The notes under the pieces: model-generated
Seen by the model: the letters and a program-made list of their open reading frames with translations, nothing else
What the model was told of the DNA's origin: nothing
The model's database searches: none
Shown: positions 50,087 to 59,444 of the stretch, piece after piece
How positions within the stretch are numbered: the stretch's first letter is position 1
Layout of the letters: each line of letters opens with the position of its first letter
Assembly (NCBI GenBank): GCA_016720655.1
Contig: JADKKE010000010.1
Location: forward strand, 62,001 to 126,000
Length of the DNA: 64,000 nucleotides
Reading direction: 5' to 3'
Origin: Bacteroidota bacterium
Lineage (GTDB): Bacteria > Bacteroidota > Bacteroidia > AKYH767-A > 2013-40CM-41-45
Made by a program: the position numbers and the translations under genes

Positions 50087-50999
50087 ATGAATAGCAAACG
50101 AAAAGCAGAAATCAGAGATGCTATACTTCAGAAATTCATCGGAAATCAAACATTTGAGTGGAAAGACATTAAAGAAGGAGAATGGTACTCAAACATCGAC
50201 GAGAGTTATTACGTTATTGAAAATCAAATTAAACATTTAATCGGTCAAGAGCATCTAAAAATGAGGAGCACCCAATTGGTGAACACCATTATTTTAGAGG
50301 AATAAATTTAACAGAAAAGGGTTGGAGCATTTTGTCTGACATAAAAGAGTGAAGGGTATGTTGCACAACTTCGCAAAAGAAGGCGGAAAGTAATATGGTC
50401 TGTCGTGGTTGGTATTATTACCATACTTACATTTTTGTTGATGATCCGGAGAGATTTCTTTGATAGTACATCAACATTAAAATCTGATCCAAAGCCAATT
50501 TCAACTCCTACGATCAAAACGGATAGTGTTAAGCCCGTCACATTAATTAATGGTAAAGAACAAACCAGCTTTACTCACCAAGATAGTATTGAATACCTTG
50601 CAATCGATGACTTATACTTTGGTAAAATGCAAACGGAGAATAGTAGCTTTCTAGTATTGCTGGAATTACCTTGGCCAAATAGTAACTCACGGGAATTATA
50701 AGTATTCTTTATCACATTGTTATGATATCGGCGATACTATTCAAATGAATCTTAGCTATCAAGCTCCTCCTCTTGAACGCCTTATTAGTGTAATTTGTTC
50801 CGAATACGGAAAAACTTTGTCTATAAACAAAGCGACATATAAATGGGCTACGCCTTACAAGAAAATTAAGGTTGAGTTTCTTTCAAAGGACAAATGTATT
50901 ACATTGGATATAATTAATAATAAATTAGAAAATGAGAATAGACTAAAACAAGAAAAAGAAAATGCCCAAATGCTTAAAGACGATATTAAAAAACTTTAG
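50087..50999 (+). pseudogene. Membrane protein with wHTH-like N-terminus, frameshifted
   Basis: Three consecutive open stretches join into one ~300-residue protein if single-base shifts near 50256, 50350 and 50700 are allowed. N-terminal ~90 residues look like a small winged-helix domain (IRDAILQKFIGNQTFEWKDI; ending GINLTEKGWSILSDIK). A basic stretch (RKRRRK) and one membrane helix (VIWSVVVGIITILTFLLMI) follow, then an extracytoplasmic domain and a coiled-coil-like tail (NKLENENRLKQEKENAQMLK). Family not recognised. The layout could be a DNA-binding membrane sensor; the orientation is inferred from the positive-inside rule. Confidence 0.4.
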
Positions 51000-51066
51000 C
51001 AGGACCTGGTTGTATTTGATGCCGGAATGCGCATAACATAAAGATTAAACGCAATATTTTTGGAGT

Positions 51067-51128
51067 GGGCGGGCTCGCGTAAGCTAGCGCAGGCGTCCGT
51101 GATGCTTCGCACTAGTTTACGTCCGCCC
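51067..51128. repeat. GC-rich 62-bp stem-loop
   Basis: gggcgg and ccgccc form the outer stem; cgtaagctag and ctagtttacg form the inner stem with one mismatch; a 24-base loop lies between. It stands out in AT-rich surroundings between two + strand genes. The size suits a transcription terminator pair, a REP-like element or an attC-like site; the canonical attC end motifs are not present. Confidence 0.5.
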
Positions 51129-51263
51129 TATCCACACTTTGTAAACTATTCGGTACATTTGAGTGTGTAGTGACTGATCTCCCAAAAATACTCCGTTAAT
51201 CTATTCTACGTTTGCGCAACTTCTTCGCGACTTAAGAAATTTCAACATTATTGATAGAACCAA

Positions 51264-52198
51264 ATGAGTCTAGTCGTTTGCAAAGTTATTAACGATAAAA
51301 TATACATTGAATCAGATTCAAGAATCACGGATATTGATGAGGGTAGGAAAAAGGAATCAATTTATGGGGTCCTTAAAGCTATCATTGTCCATCCACGAAT
51401 ATGTATTTCATTTGCTGGATCGATTTACTTGGCAGAAAAAGCTGTAAGAGAAATTTATAATCAAAAAAGTGTATCGTCACAATATTTGATAGACACCTTA
51501 CTAAAATACAACTCTGATGGAAATAGAGTTGTATTTACTTTGTGTACATTAAGAAATAATAAACCGAAATTACAAAAATCGCAAATAATAATGTTGAAAC
51601 CGGTTTGACTTCTGCTTGGATTGGTGACATCGATGGATTTAGTGAATTCCAAAAACAATTTCATGAACTTATAAGAAAGAAACAACCAGAAAAAGAATCT
51701 TTGACGCAGGCCTTTTCAAGAGTAATTGAAAATCCCAATATTCCTACCATTGCAGATTTTCAAGTGAGCACGATTACAGAAACAGGTCCATATGGCGACC
51801 GCTTCTTTCGTTACTTTGAGAAATTTACTTTAACCCTTGGCAGATCACAGACGATAACACTAAAACCTCATGAGAATTCTTCATCGAACGAGAATCATTC
51901 CATTGCTAATTCCCATATAATCAACTGGGGATCTGCGGCAGATGGCTCATACGGAGTCTGCTATTTCGTTTCAGTTACGCCAGTCATTAATGCTATTGCG
52001 TATTACTTTGCACATGGAAATTTTGGAGTTTTATTCTGCCCTAAATTGAGTTTTGAAGGAATAGTGATCAGGAACATGGACAACATCAAGTTTTTAGAAT
52101 TTATAAAATCGAAATATAACATTCCTCTAAGAGGATTCATGTTACGAGATAATTCCGCAGTTCAACTTATAGATATGCGGTTTCCCGCCAAAACTTAG
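51264..52198 (+). pseudogene. Proteasome-like Ntn-hydrolase protein, one frameshift
   Basis: Two frames, 51264-51608 and on to 52198, join into ~311 residues if one A is added in the acaaaaatcgc stretch near 51575, giving LQKIANNNVETGLTSAWIGD. The start MSLVVCKVINDKIYIESDSR, then the ICISFAGSIYLAEKAV strand, resembles the N-terminal sandwich of proteasome-type Ntn hydrolases, with Ser2 as possible nucleophile and an SDSR motif. The second half (FSEFQKQFHELIRK, SHIINWGSAADGSYGVCYFV) is unknown to me. It stands alone, followed by repeat A1. Assignment is by pattern only. Confidence 0.45.
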
Positions 52199-52297
52199 TC
52201 CATAAAACACTGTCGAATTTGCCTTGTTTGCCGCAGTGGAAGGAGGATATATCTTATGCTAGCTCGGAGCTGCTATTATTTCCCAAATTTATCTATA

Positions 52298-52445
52298 CCC
52301 GCCACGCCGGATATGTCCCCAGTTAAAAGTTAACAGCTGTGAAGGATAAGACCCCAGTTAAAAGTTCGCACCCGCTGCGCAGGATATGACTCCAGTTAAA
52401 AGTTCAAAGCTGAGAAGGATGCTAACGCTGCGAAGGATCTCCAAG
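52298..52445. repeat. Dispersed repeat A, site A1
   Basis: Three tandem-like units of ~36 bp, each with ggatatgwcnccagttaaaag wording (gttaaaagtt at 52322, 52357 and 52394), joined by agctgngaaggat pieces, ending cgctgcgaaggatctccaag. The final hairpin half is incomplete here. Confidence 0.85.
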
Positions 52446-52564
52446 CCAAAACTTTTACCTCCACTCGTTTGTCATAATTCGAAAATGTTATGCAGCCAAA
52501 GACTGAGATCAACCTTATTTAGTACCAGTTTTACTCAACTGTAATAGCTGATATCTTAAAGCTG

Positions 52565-52762
52565 TTGATGGTGGATCCTCGGTGGACATTCATCTTGACC
52601 TTTTGTTGTACAGACTATTTAGGAAACCCATTAACAATCAATGGAATCAAAATAAAAAATGGGAAAAATGAGTATAAGAAGTTCGTTAGCACCTATCTGA
52701 CTAAAGTCAACAATAACTACAGGGACTTCATAACCAACTATATGCTATCCGGTGCTCGTTAG
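52565..52762 (+). pseudogene. Unrecognised coding fragment
   Basis: 65 residues (TFILTFCCTDYLGNPLTING, KKFVSTYLTKVNNNYRDFIT). The flow looks coding, but there is no family match and no proper neighbours. It may be the start of the disrupted coding stretch that follows to 53147. Confidence 0.25.
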
Positions 52763-52850
52763 TGCATACATATGGTGAGTCTGATGCATCACGGCAAAAC
52801 AGATTACACCACAACTTATATTTGGGGATCCTATAAGTTATCATTTAAGT

Positions 52851-53147
52851 TTTGATATAAGAGATATCAATCTGGACATTAGCCTTTCGGACTTTATCAG
52901 TGAATTAATAGCAGCTATTCATTTGTTTTTTATGAGATTTTCTGCTATAAATTCAGACTGGTCGCTAAAATTATATTATCCTCAAAACCTAAAAGTATAA
53001 TTGGAAAGACAATCAATTAAACTAGGAAATCCTATAATTTACAAATCAATTCATCCATCTCTGGAAATTCTTGACAAAGATAATGACATAAGTCTTATTT
53101 GTAAGTTCATTAAAAATGAAATTGAAGAAGAAATCTATAGACATTAA
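52851..53147 (+). pseudogene. Unrecognised coding fragment with internal stop
   Basis: In one frame this reads FDIRDINLDISLSDFISELI and LYYPQNLKV, a TAA at 52998, then SIHPSLEILDKDNDISLICK to EEEIYRH and a stop. Composition looks protein-like across the stop, so it is a decayed gene or contains a sequence error. No family recognised. Confidence 0.3.
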
Positions 53148-53306
53148 AAATATAAAAGATATCTTGTTACGCAAATTTCGCAACAACAGTGAACGATTGA
53201 CTCTTGTCATCGTAGAAATAATGAAATCTCAAATCAACCCTGTGATTTATCAAAACATGAAATCAAAGTTGTAGAAAGTATTAAAAACTAAATTATCAAG
53301 TATCAA

Positions 53307-53838
53307 ATGGACATAATTAACCCATACGAGAAAATTTATTTCGCAAAGTCCATCCTAAAAGGGATAATGTTTTATTATGAACAACTAGATAAAATTAATA
53401 AGTCAATTACATTGAAAAGAATTTTCCAATCAAAAGAAAAGATGTCCAGTAGCAATTAATTTTCTTAATGCAATTCCTGAAGATGACATGCTCAACAATT
53501 TTTCTCAAAGTCATCCGCAATTGCAATCAGCAATGGAACGGATTGATTTTTATTCAAACCTAAGTGTTGCTGAATTATCATATAATGAAATGCATATCAT
53601 AATATATCTTGACCATTTACTTTTCAGTGCAATAAACATTATGTTTTTTAAAGTAAAAATAGAAATTCCAAAAGCCATAAAAGATTTGTCAATAGATGAG
53701 AAGATAAAATATTTGATTGAAAATAAATACTACTACCTCCAAAATGAAAGCCCTTTCGCACGATGTTCATTTCCGCAAGCAGTAGCCTATTGTGATTCAG
53801 AAATTGAAAAGTTCAAAGAACTTCGTGCATCAGATTGA
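53307..53838 (+). pseudogene. Hypothetical protein, one frameshift
   Basis: ATG 53307 (DIINPYEKIYFAKSILKGIM) runs to 53459; a shift near 53440 leads to RCPVAINFLNAIPEDDMLNN and on through YLDHLLFSAINIMFFKVKIE to the stop at 53838. Joined, it is about 177 residues, mostly helical and charged. No family recognised. Confidence 0.35.
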
Positions 53839-53866
53839 AATAAATCCGATTACGGCAGAGATAAAT

Positions 53867-54354
53867 AAAATGGTAGAACAATATCTATTTTTGGTTCAAG
53901 ATAACATACAGGGCAATCAACTTATTTCACCACTTATTGAACAAAAGTTTCCAGAGTTTATTGCAAAACTCAAACGAATGCTCTTGGATTCCTAGTTTCT
54001 TTGATATTACAGAAGCAGATAAAGAAAGAACATTTCATGTTTTTGTTCTTGGTGTTTTGCAGGGGAGAATTGAAGGTTACAATATTTCTTCAAATAAGGA
54101 ATCAGGAGTTGGGCGATACGACATTGCCCTCACTCCAATTGAATTGAAGAATCCGAGTATTAATTGAAATAAAGAAAAGAGAAAAAGACAAAGCAAATAT
54201 TGAAAACGAATTGGATGAAGCACTCAATCAGATTGAAAAAAAACTATATTTTACTGAAATGAGAAATATAGGCGTGCAAACGATTTTAAATGTTGCAATA
54301 GTGTTTGAGGGTCTAGAGCCGCATATCAAGTATAATAAATTTATTCATCACTAA
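53867..54354 (+). pseudogene. Remnant of AAA-ATPase-like/PD-(D/E)XK nuclease protein (C-terminal part)
   Basis: With shifts near 53965 and 54165 the region reads MVEQYLFLVQDNIQ, then ADKERTFHVFVLGVLQGRIE, SNKESGVGRYDIALTP, IIIEIKKREKDKANIE, EALNQIEKKLYFTEM and VAIVFEGLEPHIKY. GRYDI followed by IEIKK is the PD-(D/E)XK nuclease core found at the C-terminus of the DUF1703/AAA-ATPase-like family. The ~350-residue ATPase part expected upstream is missing, so this is a fragment. Confidence 0.6.
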
Positions 54355-54371
54355 GTAAAAAAGAAATTTCT

Positions 54372-54470
54372 CCAGCTGCGCAGAATATGTCTCGCTCTGC
54401 AGGATATGTCCATCTAAAAGCTCACCACTGCGAAGGATGCAAACCGCTGCGAAGGATATGACCTATTCTG
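54372..54470. repeat. Dispersed repeat A, site A2
   Basis: agctgcgcagaatatgtc, ctctgcaggatatgtc, ctaaaagctcac, ctgcgaaggatg and cgctgcgaaggatatgacc: degenerate units of the same family, without the final hairpin. Confidence 0.8.
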
Positions 54471-54523
54471 AACAGAATGATGTGTGAAAGCCGGTGTGTG
54501 AGATCATCCCGAACAAAATAATT

Positions 54524-55102
54524 ATGAAAGAAATAAGTGACTATAAACTGATAAGAGATGTTATAGTCATGCAACTTCAGAATTGGATGAAGGAACAAGG
54601 AGTTCATTCAAAAACTGAAATTGTTAAACTAATAAGACACAGATTTGAAAACAGGTATTTAAAACATATAAAATCTGTTGACAGCGGCTTTTTAATCATG
54701 GCTGTCTCCTGTTTCGTCATAGAGACATTGCAATCATTTAGGGAAGGTGTACCTGACACTAATGGAATGGGACCGAGAATGTTTAAGAACTTTTTCAATA
54801 ATGAACAAGACAATTTCCCTGACTTTAATGAAGGAATATCGGTTGAATTTTATAAACACATAAGATGCGGAATTCTGCATCAATCAGAAACGACAAATGG
54901 CTGGAGAGTGCTTAGAAAAGGCAAACTACTTGACGAAACAGAATTTTCACTTAACGCAGAACTGTTTCTTGAATCGCTTAACAAAAGCGTGAATAAATAT
55001 TTAAACGAGTTAGCTAATTCAGACTTCAATTCTAACCTATGGAAAAATGCATTTATCAAGTTGAAAGATATTTGCGAAAATTGTCACAGAAAAACTGTAT
55101 GA
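54524..55102 (+). CDS. HEPN-like protein with R-x4-H motif
   Basis: 192 residues, uninterrupted. Met 54524 (KEISDYKLIRDVIVMQLQNW) is preferred over 54494, whose extra residues come from the spacer. It is all-helical in appearance: SGFLIMAVSCFVIETLQSFR, then a YKHIRCGILHQSE segment near residue 120, then ELFLESLNKSVNKYLNELAN. RCGILH is an R-x4-H motif placed at the start of a late helix, as in HEPN ribonucleases. Such proteins act in toxin-antitoxin, abortive infection and other defence. It is single, with repeat A on both sides (A2, A3), and is one of the few intact accessory genes. Confidence 0.6.
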   Translation: MKEISDYKLIRDVIVMQLQNWMKEQGVHSKTEIVKLIRHRFENRYLKHIKSVDSGFLIMAVSCFVIETLQSFREGVPDTNGMGPRMFKNFFNNEQDNFPDFNEGISVEFYKHIRCGILHQSETTNGWRVLRKGKLLDETEFSLNAELFLESLNKSVNKYLNELANSDFNSNLWKNAFIKLKDICENCHRKTV

Positions 55103-55132
55103 TACGAAATGACGATAGCAAGGAGCTGTTAT

Positions 55133-55235
55133 ACTTACAGCTGCAGGAAGGATCTCATGATCCCCACCATCGCTGCGAAGGATCTCCAAGATCCTTTGCT
55201 CTTAAATTGTGTGATATTCATCCACTGATCAATGC
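55133..55235. repeat. Dispersed repeat A, site A3, with terminal hairpin
   Basis: agctgcaggaaggatctcatgatcc, then cgctgcgaaggatctccaagatcctttgc with the perfect hairpin aaggatct-cca-agatcctt at 55178-55196, then ttaaattgtgtgatattca, also present at A7. It may double as the terminator of the HEPN-like gene. Confidence 0.85.
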
Positions 55236-55295
55236 TTTTCAGATCTGCTAATGCGTACCGGTTTTTAAAAGGGTGAATTACCACGGTGTGCTGTA

Positions 55296-55475
55296 TGTTG
55301 TGTGAAAACCCGTGCACAAGGTTATTCCGCCTCTGGAGGCCGGTAGCTCCCTTTCATGACATCACCTTCAGGTATACTTGGTTCAAAGTGGCTTCGCAAA
55401 TGGTGGCAATCCATCTCCTCAAGACATCAGATTATCGGTATTAATATTTTCCGGGGGAGTTTCATATTTACTTGT
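55296..55475 (+). repeat. Dispersed repeat B, site B1 (upstream of Abi-alpha)
   Basis: ~180 bp shared with 62615-62795: gttattccgcctctggagg (a cctc..gagg dyad), tagctccc, catgacatcac-ttcaggta, aagtggcttcgcaaatggnggca, and the end ggnagtttcatatttactwgt. It stops 44 nt before the Abi-alpha ATG, so it probably supplies the promoter. Confidence 0.85.
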
Positions 55476-55519
55476 TAGCGGCAATTTAGAAAGACACACA
55501 CAATTTAACGAGATACAAA

Positions 55520-56317
55520 ATGAGCGAACAAAACAAAGAACCAAGCGAAAACAAAGTAAGTGAAACAATCAATGCTGTTACAGGGCTTGTGAAAACAGTT
55601 CCGGTCTATACTGATACAATTCAACCTGCAGCCAAAGAAATTGGAAAGACTCTTGAGACAGTAGCAAAAACAGTTAATGTAGCACTCTTTCCTTTAAAAG
55701 CATTAGTTTGGAGTTTTGAAAAACTTCAAATTTTTATTGACACGAAAGTATCTGAAAAATTAAAGAACACTCCTGAAAGTGAAATTAAAACTCCAAATCA
55801 AAATATGGTAGTTCCATTTGTGATTATCATGTCTGGTGATGAACCTGAACTGCAAGAACTCTTCGCGAATTTAATTGCATCTTCAATGGACAATCACACT
55901 TCTAATTTTGTTCATCCTAGTTTTGTGGAAACCATAAAACAATTAACACCAGATGAAGCAAAAATATTAAGATACATTTCTAAAGAGGCAAATCTTCCTA
56001 CCACCATTGCAATTCGGAGTGAATCAAGTAATCTGCAAGAAGGTGGTTGGGATATGTATAGACACGTTTCTCTTTTCGGTGAAAAAGCATTTTGTGTAAA
56101 CCCTCATTTAACTTCTGTGGCACTTGACAACTTTATAAGACTTGGTATTATTGAAATACGTAAAGATTATTCTTATACAGAAAAGAAAATATACTCGGAA
56201 CTAATGGACGACAAAGAAGTGAAGGAGGTCATAGAAAATATTAACAAAACCGAAGGCAGAAAAGTTAGAATCGTTGAAGAAATGGTTATCATTACTGACT
56301 TCGGCGCCAATTCATAA
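55520..56317 (+). CDS. DUF4393 / Abi-alpha family protein
   Basis: 265 residues, intact. The N-terminal third is amphipathic and helical (VSETINAVTGLVKTVPVYTD, KTVNVALFPLKALVWSFEKL). The family core follows: DTKVSEKLKNTPESEIKTPN, VVPFVIIMSGDEPELQELFA, NLIASSMDN, VHPSFVETIKQLTPDEAKIL, then a winged-helix-like end with LDNFIRLGIIEIRKDYSYTE. This is DUF4393, named Abi_alpha from an abortive-infection context. The mechanism is not established. It is preceded by repeat B1 and followed by repeat A4, so it sits as a one-gene unit between repeats. Confidence 0.8.
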   Translation: MSEQNKEPSENKVSETINAVTGLVKTVPVYTDTIQPAAKEIGKTLETVAKTVNVALFPLKALVWSFEKLQIFIDTKVSEKLKNTPESEIKTPNQNMVVPFVIIMSGDEPELQELFANLIASSMDNHTSNFVHPSFVETIKQLTPDEAKILRYISKEANLPTTIAIRSESSNLQEGGWDMYRHVSLFGEKAFCVNPHLTSVALDNFIRLGIIEIRKDYSYTEKKIYSELMDDKEVKEVIENINKTEGRKVRIVEEMVIITDFGANS

Positions 56318-56368
56318 ACATTTGCGTAACAGACCACATTGAATACAGAAAATAACTGCAGCTAACAT

Positions 56369-56458
56369 CCCCGCTGCGAAGGATAACCTGCCCGTTAAAG
56401 TATGCAACCCGCTGCGCAGGATATTACCTCTGTTAAAAGTTTCCAGCTGCAAGATATG
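56369..56458. repeat. Dispersed repeat A, site A4
   Basis: ccgctgcgaaggataacctg, cccgctgcgcaggatattacc, tctgttaaaagtttccagctgc. It begins 52 bp after the Abi-alpha stop codon. Confidence 0.8.
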
Positions 56459-56735
56459 TAATAGCTCGGGGGAAAGTTCTTGAATTGCCTGTGCGCAAGC
56501 TGATCCAACAGCGGAGGTAGGTGGCGATATTAGTATGCAAGCAAAGGTAATGGCGGAATAAGCAAATACACAATACCGCCCACAACATTTCCAAGCAATG
56601 GTTACTGCTTTGTGGCAGATAAGCAATTCGATAGTTTTTAATTGTTTTACTAATAATCGACAACAAAAAAGAACAGGAGAAATTATTGTTTAATGCGTAT
56701 TCAGAACATACCAAAAGTCCTTCTATGGCTTAAAA

Positions 56736-57112
56736 GGTTATGTTTACAGAGTACCTCCACTACTTTTGAATAATGATGGATTAAGAAATTACTTTGTTAG
56801 TTGTAATCAAGCTCATGATATCCTAAAGTACTTTGCTTTTTCGATTGCTTTTCAAGTATTAATCACACTGATTAACAAAATGTTAACTGGATTAATTACA
56901 GTGCAGCTTACAAGAATGCTGAAGAAAGAAAGATTTGGGAAAAGGATGCCGACACCATATCAACTTGGTCTTTAATCGATTTTGTAGTTGAGCATCCTGG
57001 CACTTTACTATTTGGTATATCGACATGTATTGTTCGATGTTTACTTTCCGAAGGCACTGCCACTGTTTTAATACAATTTAAGAAAGTTGAACCCCTGCTA
57101 CGCAGGATATGA
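56736..57112 (+). pseudogene. Decayed gene fragment, unrecognised
   Basis: One frame reads YRVPPLLLNNDGLRNYFVSC and ILKYFAFSIAFQVLITLINK; after a shift near 56885 another reads NWINYSAAYKNAEERKIWEK and LIDFVVEHPGTLLFGISTCI, ending at a TGA at 57110-57112 that lies inside repeat A5. It looks coding, but no start and no family can be given. The repeat appears to supply the stop codon. Confidence 0.3.
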
Positions 57113-57175
57113 CCCCGCTAAAAGTTCAGGCTGCAAAGGATCTCATGATCCTTTTCCATTCGGTGGTGTGATTTA
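57090..57175. repeat. Dispersed repeat A, site A5, with terminal hairpin
   Basis: cccctgctacgcaggatatgacccc, ctaaaagttcaggctgc, then the hairpin aaaggatc-tcat-gatccttt at 57135-57154, differing in loop from A3 and A7. The following ~440 bp to 57622 hold no gene I can support. Confidence 0.85.
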
Positions 57176-57622
57176 CAATCTACAGTTCTGGGCTTATAAA
57201 AGCACTTTTGGTGTCCAATAGTTCAGAAAATCAGGTGTGTTTACGGTCCTTATCGGAGGAATAAGGCAATCTACTTCGAACAGGGCTTCTTTATCATAGT
57301 AATTCCCGGGCGGAGCTGAGTGAACAGCGGCGGAGATGGGAAATGTGCTTCACTAGAACGGATAAAAGCATGATGCTATGAATATTAGATTTCATGTTTT
57401 TCGGTAGGGTGGAAGGTTTTATTGATTAGCTGGAATGGAATCAAAATAGTGTCTCCTTACGTTATATTTGATTCAAAGAGAAGCGTTGGCAGGAATATTC
57501 TGGCTAATGCAGGCATATACTATCGAAGATCTTATATTATTGCAATCTGCATTTGTACTCAAAAGAAAATTCTAAGGCGTTCACACTTGCGATATTTTTT
57601 TCAGTTTGATTCTACACCACAA

Positions 57623-59128
57623 ATGAAACATCTGGCCTATTAGGATTGCTTCTTTGTTTCGCTCTTCAGACAAGCGCGCAAATTTTCAGTAAAGAATTTG
57701 GCGATATTAATGATACGGTTCAGATATCGGACATCCTTATTACAAAAGATTCAAACATTGCCGTCTTTGCACGTTGCGCCCGAAATCCACTTGATGAACT
57801 TCTGTTCATCAAATTGGACACTCTGGGGGATACCTTAATGACAAAACGATATTCAAATGCTAACAACTTGTTATTGTTTCTGTGGAGCAATCGAAATTTA
57901 GACAGTTCATTTTATGTAGTGATGACCAAAACAGATTCTGCGTTCCCATCGAATCTTGATAAAACGGTCAAATTATATGCCGAAGAGTGTTTATTTTCTG
58001 ACTGACACAGTAATGGAATTTATGGAAACTCAAATTGGTGATCGAGATTCACTTTTGTTCTTTGCAGGAGTGCATATAAAAGTTATTTGTTGAAGATGGA
58101 CATTCAGGGAAACATTGTCAAGGAGATATTCTTTGGCAGTGATGCGTTACACAGTTCCTATAACAGTCCTGAAATAGTGAATTTTATTGTTGATAGAAAT
58201 CACAATATCATTTGTACGGGAATGGAGGGGGAAGTACATATCCCGGAACATTGTTGCAAAGCACCTTCTCGTTAAATTAAATTCAAATGGCGATATTTCG
58301 TGGACTTTCTGCAATGCTCTCGCATACGAAGTTTATAACAGAAGTGGAAGAAAGTTCAGCTGGAGAATATTGGATAATTTCTAAATATTGGTGGATGGGG
58401 TCGGAAAGTGCTTCTATAAATATTGTAGATACGAATGGTACATATCTCTGCAGCATATACGGCCCTGGTGATGTCGCGACTACCCACTCCGCTTATTCAT
58501 TGGCCGACAGCAATCTTGTTTTTACCGGTCGTGTCAATGGTAACCGGGCTTTCAGAATGGAAGTGAATTCTTCCCGGACGATCATCAATTATAAAATAGG
58601 GAATGCGCAGATCGCAACAGAAGCCGTCTTAAACGGAGATCGAGCAATTTTTGGATCATCGCATACACTCGCTATGGTTGATACACATTAAGAGCAATTG
58701 CTTCCTGAAGATTCAATAGTCTTAAACCCGACTGTCAACCCCGGATCTGGGCCGATAATTCGTATTTGGAAATTGTACGGGGACAAATCCAGTTTTTATC
58801 AACAAGCACGCCATGGAATTGTTCATCCGGAATCACTATGGACAATGGCTGTATTTCTTTAGAACAGAGCAGTTGGAGATGAAGGAGTATTTACTTTTTC
58901 CAAATCCCGCAACTGGCAGTTAAATTTCAACAGGAAAACCTCGCCTTCGGAGCTGTTTTACCTTGTACGACGCACATTCAAATTTGATGGTCAAAGTTTC
59001 GAATCCAACCACAAAAAACAATAATATTATTCAACGCCGATTATTTTTCATCCGGAATGTATTTTGCCAATTTTGTCACGAGTGTGGAAGCTTGTATTCC
59101 GGAAAAGTCATCTTATACATTGAATTAA
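57623..59128 (+). pseudogene. T9SS-secreted propeller-like protein, several frameshifts
   Basis: A signal peptide (MKHL, then after a shift LLGLLLCFALQTSAQ) is followed by segments in changing frames: ISDILITKDSNIAVFARCAR, DELLFIKLDTLGDTLM, LLKMDIQGNIVKEIFFGS, LVKLNSNGDISWTF. The recurring KLDxxGD/KMDxxGN pattern is that of Bacteroidota secreted proteins with beta-propeller-like repeats. Near 58900 there is a sorting-domain start (LFPNPATGS), then YDAHSNLMVKVSNPTTKNNN and ADYFSSGMYFANFVTSVEA to the stop at 59128. At least five shifts, so it is not translatable as written. Confidence 0.6.
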
Positions 59129-59197
59129 AGGAAATTTGAGGCAATACCCGCTCCGCAGATGTGTCTATCTTTTTTTAACCACAGAGGGTCCATGAGA

Positions 59198-59282
59198 TTG
59201 TAGATTGTAGAATGCTGATTGTAGATTGTAGATTGTAGATTGCTGATTGGTGATTTTAAATTGCTGATTGTAGATTTAAGAA
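59198..59282. repeat. Heptamer tandem repeat (gattgta, ~12 units)
   Basis: Successive 7-bp units gattgta, gattgta, gaatgct, gattgta (three times), gattgct, gattggt, gatttta, aattgct, gattgta, gattta. It lies in the spacer between two convergent broken T9SS genes. Confidence 0.9.
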
Positions 59283-59444
59283 CTTCTCTGTGCTGCTCGG
59301 TGTTTAAAAATGCATCCATTTAAAATTAAGCACTTTTAAAAAAAAATCAAGTCATTCAACATCACTAGGGATGCAGATTCATCAATGGTGTTGATTGAGT
59401 TAAGGAAATTTCTACAATCGAAATTAAATAAATGCTTCAGCCCA

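Noticed and set aside
52298..52445. Repeat A units as a CRISPR array
   Set aside because: The ~36-bp units are degenerate, have no unique spacers between them, and no cas gene is nearby.
56312..56626. 104-residue - strand Cys-rich ORF
   Set aside because: Overlaps repeat A4 and the end of Abi-alpha; composition is not protein-like and no family fits.
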